Source: CAYVWB01 sp964455395 (GTDB taxonomy: Bacteria; Desulfobacterota; Desulfovibrionia; Desulfovibrionales; Desulfovibrionaceae). From it: a DNA stretch of 64,000 nt. The position numbers and the translations under genes were made by a program. The notes beneath the pieces were generated by a model. That model was not told the origin of the DNA and did no database searches. It was given only the letters and a program-made list of their open reading frames with translations. The DNA is taken from NCBI GenBank assembly GCA_964455395.1, contig CAYVWB010000007.1:1-64000 (forward strand). The letters are read 5' to 3'. How positions within the stretch are numbered: the stretch's first letter is position 1; every line of letters begins with the position of its first letter. Positions 62,932-64,000 of this stretch are shown here, piece by piece.

Positions 62932-63729
62932 ATGGCAACCAAGAAGCATTTCGACATCCTCTGGGGCATGGCCATCGACATAGACAAGTGCACGGGCTGC
63001 GGCGCGTGCATGGTGGCCTGCCAAGCTGAGAACAACGTCCCCGTGACCACGGACGCCACCAACAAGCTGCGTACTCTCACATGGCTCCTGGTCTACAAAC
63101 TCTCCAACGGCAAATCCTACCCCGACCACGACGTGGCGTTTTTGCCCCGCCCTTGTCAGCAGTGCGGCTCTCCGGCGTGCGTGCCCGTGTGCCCCGCCAC
63201 CGTGACCAAGAAAGACGAGGAAGGCGGCATCATCTGCCAGGTCACCCCGCGCTGCTTCGGCTGCCGGTACTGCATGGCGGCTTGCCCTTACCACGTGCGC
63301 TACTTCAACTGGTTCGACCCGGTCTGGCCCGAAGGCATGGAGAAGACCCTGAACCCGGACGTCTCCATTCGTCCCCGCGGCGTGGTCGAGAAGTGCAACT
63401 TCTGCCACCACCGCTGGATGCTGGCCAAGGACAAAGCCCGCGTGGAGGGCAAGGATCCCTACGATCTGCCCGAGGAAGCGTATCAGACCTCGTGCACCCA
63501 AGCGTGCCCCAACGGCGCCATCATCTTCGGGGATCTGAAAAACCCCAAGCACAAAGTGCATGAACTCTCCCACAGCAAGTACGCGTTCCGTCTGCTGGAG
63601 CGGCTGGGCATGGATCCGCAGATCTACTACATCAGCCGGCGCGAGTGGGTCCGCCGTCTCGGCGATCACTATCTGCCCGACGAAAAGACGGGCGAATTCG
63701 AAGTCGTAGGGGGTCATGGACATGGCTAA
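62932..63729 (+). CDS. qrcC: QrcC, periplasmic iron-sulfur subunit of Qrc
   Basis: 265 residues. Four Cys clusters of ferredoxin type: CTGCGACMVAC, CQQCGSPACVPVCP, CFGCRYCMAACP, and CNFC with CTQACP. These hold three to four [4Fe-4S]/[3Fe-4S] centres that pass electrons from QrcA to QrcD. No own signal peptide, so it is probably exported with QrcB. Its end overlaps the qrcD start region. Confidence 0.96.
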   Translation: MATKKHFDILWGMAIDIDKCTGCGACMVACQAENNVPVTTDATNKLRTLTWLLVYKLSNGKSYPDHDVAFLPRPCQQCGSPACVPVCPATVTKKDEEGGIICQVTPRCFGCRYCMAACPYHVRYFNWFDPVWPEGMEKTLNPDVSIRPRGVVEKCNFCHHRWMLAKDKARVEGKDPYDLPEEAYQTSCTQACPNGAIIFGDLKNPKHKVHELSHSKYAFRLLERLGMDPQIYYISRREWVRRLGDHYLPDEKTGEFEVVGGHGHG

Positions 63730-64000
63730 ACCGCTGGATCACATGCTCTTCAACGAAGGCTGCCCACGCTGCTCCTTCTGGAAGTTCTCCATCTGGATGG
63801 CCGTCATCGGTCTCGTGCTCCTCTGGGGCGGTATCTGGATGGGCATCATCTTCTGGGAAGGCCTTGGCGTCACCGCGCTCGACAACTACTTCGGGTTCGG
63901 CCTCTGGATCACGTTCGACCTCGCCATCATCGCCCTCGGCGCTGGCGCGTTCTTCACCGGGTTGCTGCGCTACATCATCAACATCGACCCGCTCAAGAAC
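63722..64000 (+). CDS. qrcD: QrcD, NrfD/PsrC-like membrane subunit of Qrc (3' end outside window)
   Basis: First 93 codons only. ATG 63722 is chosen since TAGGGGGT lies eight bases ahead; ATG 63716 is too close to it. It overlaps qrcC by eight bases. Two membrane helices are visible (SIWMAVIGLVLLWGGIWMGIIF and ITFDLAIIALGAGAFFTGLLR), matching the start of NrfD-like menaquinone-binding proteins. It would hold the quinone site and proton path. Confidence 0.93.
   Translation, partial: MAKPLDHMLFNEGCPRCSFWKFSIWMAVIGLVLLWGGIWMGIIFWEGLGVTALDNYFGFGLWITFDLAIIALGAGAFFTGLLRYIINIDPLKN

Overview
This window looks like the chromosome of a high-GC member of the Desulfovibrionales, an anaerobic sulfate reducer. 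The strongest evidence is the qrc operon at the right end: hexaheme cytochrome QrcA, molybdopterin-family QrcB, ferredoxin-like QrcC and the start of NrfD-like QrcD. Together these form the periplasm-facing menaquinone reductase of sulfate-reducing bacteria. A DVU0524-type protein directly before FlgM, a compact-motif iron-sulfur flavoprotein and TSUP anion exporters fit the same group. No rRNA, tRNA, CRISPR array, transposase or integrase was recognised.

Left part (1-9550): the end of a hybrid histidine kinase, a Tat-exported amidohydrolase, an iron-sulfur flavoprotein, a maf/serine-hydrolase pair, the flgM pair with sigma-28-like and sigma-54-like sites upstream, and a three-gene run of UbiB-like kinase, short coiled-coil protein and SDR epimerase. 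From 10635 to about 14370 the base composition falls sharply. This AT-rich block holds a type I secretion ABC exporter and its HlyD adaptor, followed by a lytic transglycosylase, with no visible cargo or outer-membrane partner. It is the clearest candidate for horizontal acquisition.

Middle (14370-37130): a CBS/ACT protein, an orphan larC, a MarR regulator translationally coupled to a membrane protein, a B12-radical SAM enzyme, a small secreted beta-rich protein, a PAS hybrid kinase, a pabB-pabC fusion and a large chemoreceptor. Next comes a minus-strand run of S24 repressor, divergent ClpX-like AAA+ ATPase, unknown 162-residue protein and TPR lipoprotein. hflKC, a phosphomannomutase and an MscS-type channel follow.

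Right part (37130-64000): a near-perfect sigma-54 promoter stands before a coupled upstream ORF, a response regulator, a TSUP exporter and its two-helix membrane partner. Then come a DEAD-box helicase, a second TSUP, a large hybrid kinase, an orphan WtpA-like tungstate/molybdate binding protein and an orphan glycine-betaine-type binding protein that share a terminator, the M50 protease-trpS pair, CheY and HPt phosphorelay parts, and a ThiS-like carrier next to a TtuA-type tRNA thiolase. A glycosyltransferase, rfbC and manC (surface polysaccharide), a nucleoside-recognition membrane protein preceded by a GATC-bearing 9-bp tandem repeat, and qrcABCD complete the window.

Many genes are packed with 1-4 nt overlaps (ATGA or GTGA), so translational coupling is common. 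Function calls rest on visible motifs and remembered family features; no database search was run.
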